DNA of 6,124 nucleotides from an uncultured Bacillota bacterium (lineage in GTDB: Bacteria > Bacillota_I > Bacilli_A > RF39 > UBA660). The position numbers and the translations under genes are program-made. Below the pieces are notes generated by a model that worked only from the letters and a program-made list of their open reading frames with translations, did not search any database and was not told the origin of the DNA. The DNA is taken from NCBI GenBank assembly GCA_947176475.1, contig CAMWQX010000076.1, forward strand, positions 1-6,124, read 5' to 3'. Below, in pieces: positions 5,986 through 6,124 of this stretch; position 1 is the stretch's first letter; each line of letters begins with the position of its first letter.

Positions 5986-5993
5986 TTATACCA
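5985..5993 (-). promoter_or_regulatory. Extended -10 promoter of the membrane protein-tsaB-rimI-tsaD operon
   Basis: Minus-strand TGGTATAAT is identical to the 9-mer in front of xfp. The -35 position (17-base spacer) reads TAGGAA, a weak match, consistent with an extended -10 promoter. The predicted start near 5978 gives a leader of about 14 bases that carries the GGAG ribosome site. No other promoter was found within the operon. Confidence 0.66.
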
Positions 5994-5997
5994 CTTT

Positions 5998-6034
5998 AAA
6001 AGCAGATTTCCTATATAGTTTAATCTGCTTTTTT
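5998..6034 (-). terminator. Hairpin terminator after the right-edge gene, possibly bidirectional
   Basis: AAAAGCAGATT (5998-6008) and AATCTGCTTTT (6022-6032) form a perfect 11-bp stem with a 13-base loop containing the palindrome CTATATAG. On the minus strand it lies 9 bases after the TGA at 6044 and ends in four T. On the plus strand the T-run is six long. It should end the right-edge gene just before the promoter of the tsa operon. Confidence 0.72.
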
Positions 6035-6043
6035 GATTGTAAC

Positions 6044-6124
6044 TCAATTATTTGTTTTATCAATTATTTGAATATCTTCTTTTATTTTTTTGATAGCATT
6101 AATAAATTTATCTTTATCAAGATT
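6044..6124 (-). CDS. C-terminal fragment of an unidentified protein
   Basis: Only the last 26 residues and the TGA stop (6046-6044) are inside the window, and this is the only one of the three minus-strand frames that stays open. The segment is rich in Lys, Asp and Ile, with an amphipathic helical pattern (KFINAIKKIKEDIQIID). The coding call rests on the open frame, the helix-like composition and the terminator placed 9 bases after the stop. The family cannot be identified from this piece. Confidence 0.55.
   Translation of the reverse strand, partial: NLDKDKFINAIKKIKEDIQIIDKTNN

Noticed and set aside
1..6124. Mycoplasma-type genetic code (UGA = Trp)
   Set aside because: All genes run full length with TGG tryptophans, and TGA serves as the stop of rimI and of the right-edge gene.

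Overview
The window comes from an AT-rich (about one third GC by eye), low-GC Gram-positive-type bacterium. Gene density, strong GGAGG-type ribosome binding sites, TATAAT promoters, simple hairpin-plus-U-run terminators and a CwlJ-type cortex hydrolase all point to the Bacilli or close relatives (an RF39- or Erysipelotrichia-like gut lineage is plausible, but this is inference). TGA is used as a stop, for example in the ATGA overlap of rimI and tsaD, and tryptophans are TGG, so the standard bacterial code applies rather than the Mycoplasma code.

Left part (1-1184, plus strand): two peptidoglycan-degrading enzymes in tandem. The first, cut by the left edge, is a lysozyme/lytic-transglycosylase-like protein. 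The second is a full-length CwlJ homologue. The 39-bp gap between them holds a 15-bp hairpin whose 3' arm contains the entire Shine-Dalgarno sequence of cwlJ and ends in a T-run. It therefore looks like both a terminator and a translational lid.

Middle (1223-3526, minus strand): a xylulose-5-phosphate/fructose-6-phosphate phosphoketolase (xfp) as a single-gene unit with its own extended -10 promoter and a perfect terminator. The promoter position and a good Shine-Dalgarno indicate that translation starts at a GTG eight codons inside the longest open frame.

Right part (3581-5993, minus strand): a compact operon with the order small membrane protein, tsaB, rimI, tsaD. The Tsa genes form the core of the tRNA t6A37 threonylcarbamoyl transfer machinery, and RimI is the protein N-acetyltransferase classically linked to them. 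tsaB/rimI and rimI/tsaD overlap, the leader promoter is at 5985-5993 and the terminator overlaps the tsaD stop. tsaE, the usual fourth member, is not in the window. The last 81 bases are the C-terminus of another minus-strand gene with its own terminator.

No tRNA, rRNA, CRISPR, transposon or attachment site was seen, and no stretch longer than about 100 bases lacks a gene. Most of the content is conserved housekeeping. The more unusual points are the RBS-masking hairpin before cwlJ, the shortened active-site loop in the transglycosylase-like protein, and an operator-like dyad at the start of the tsa operon. I found no evidence of a wholly new system.
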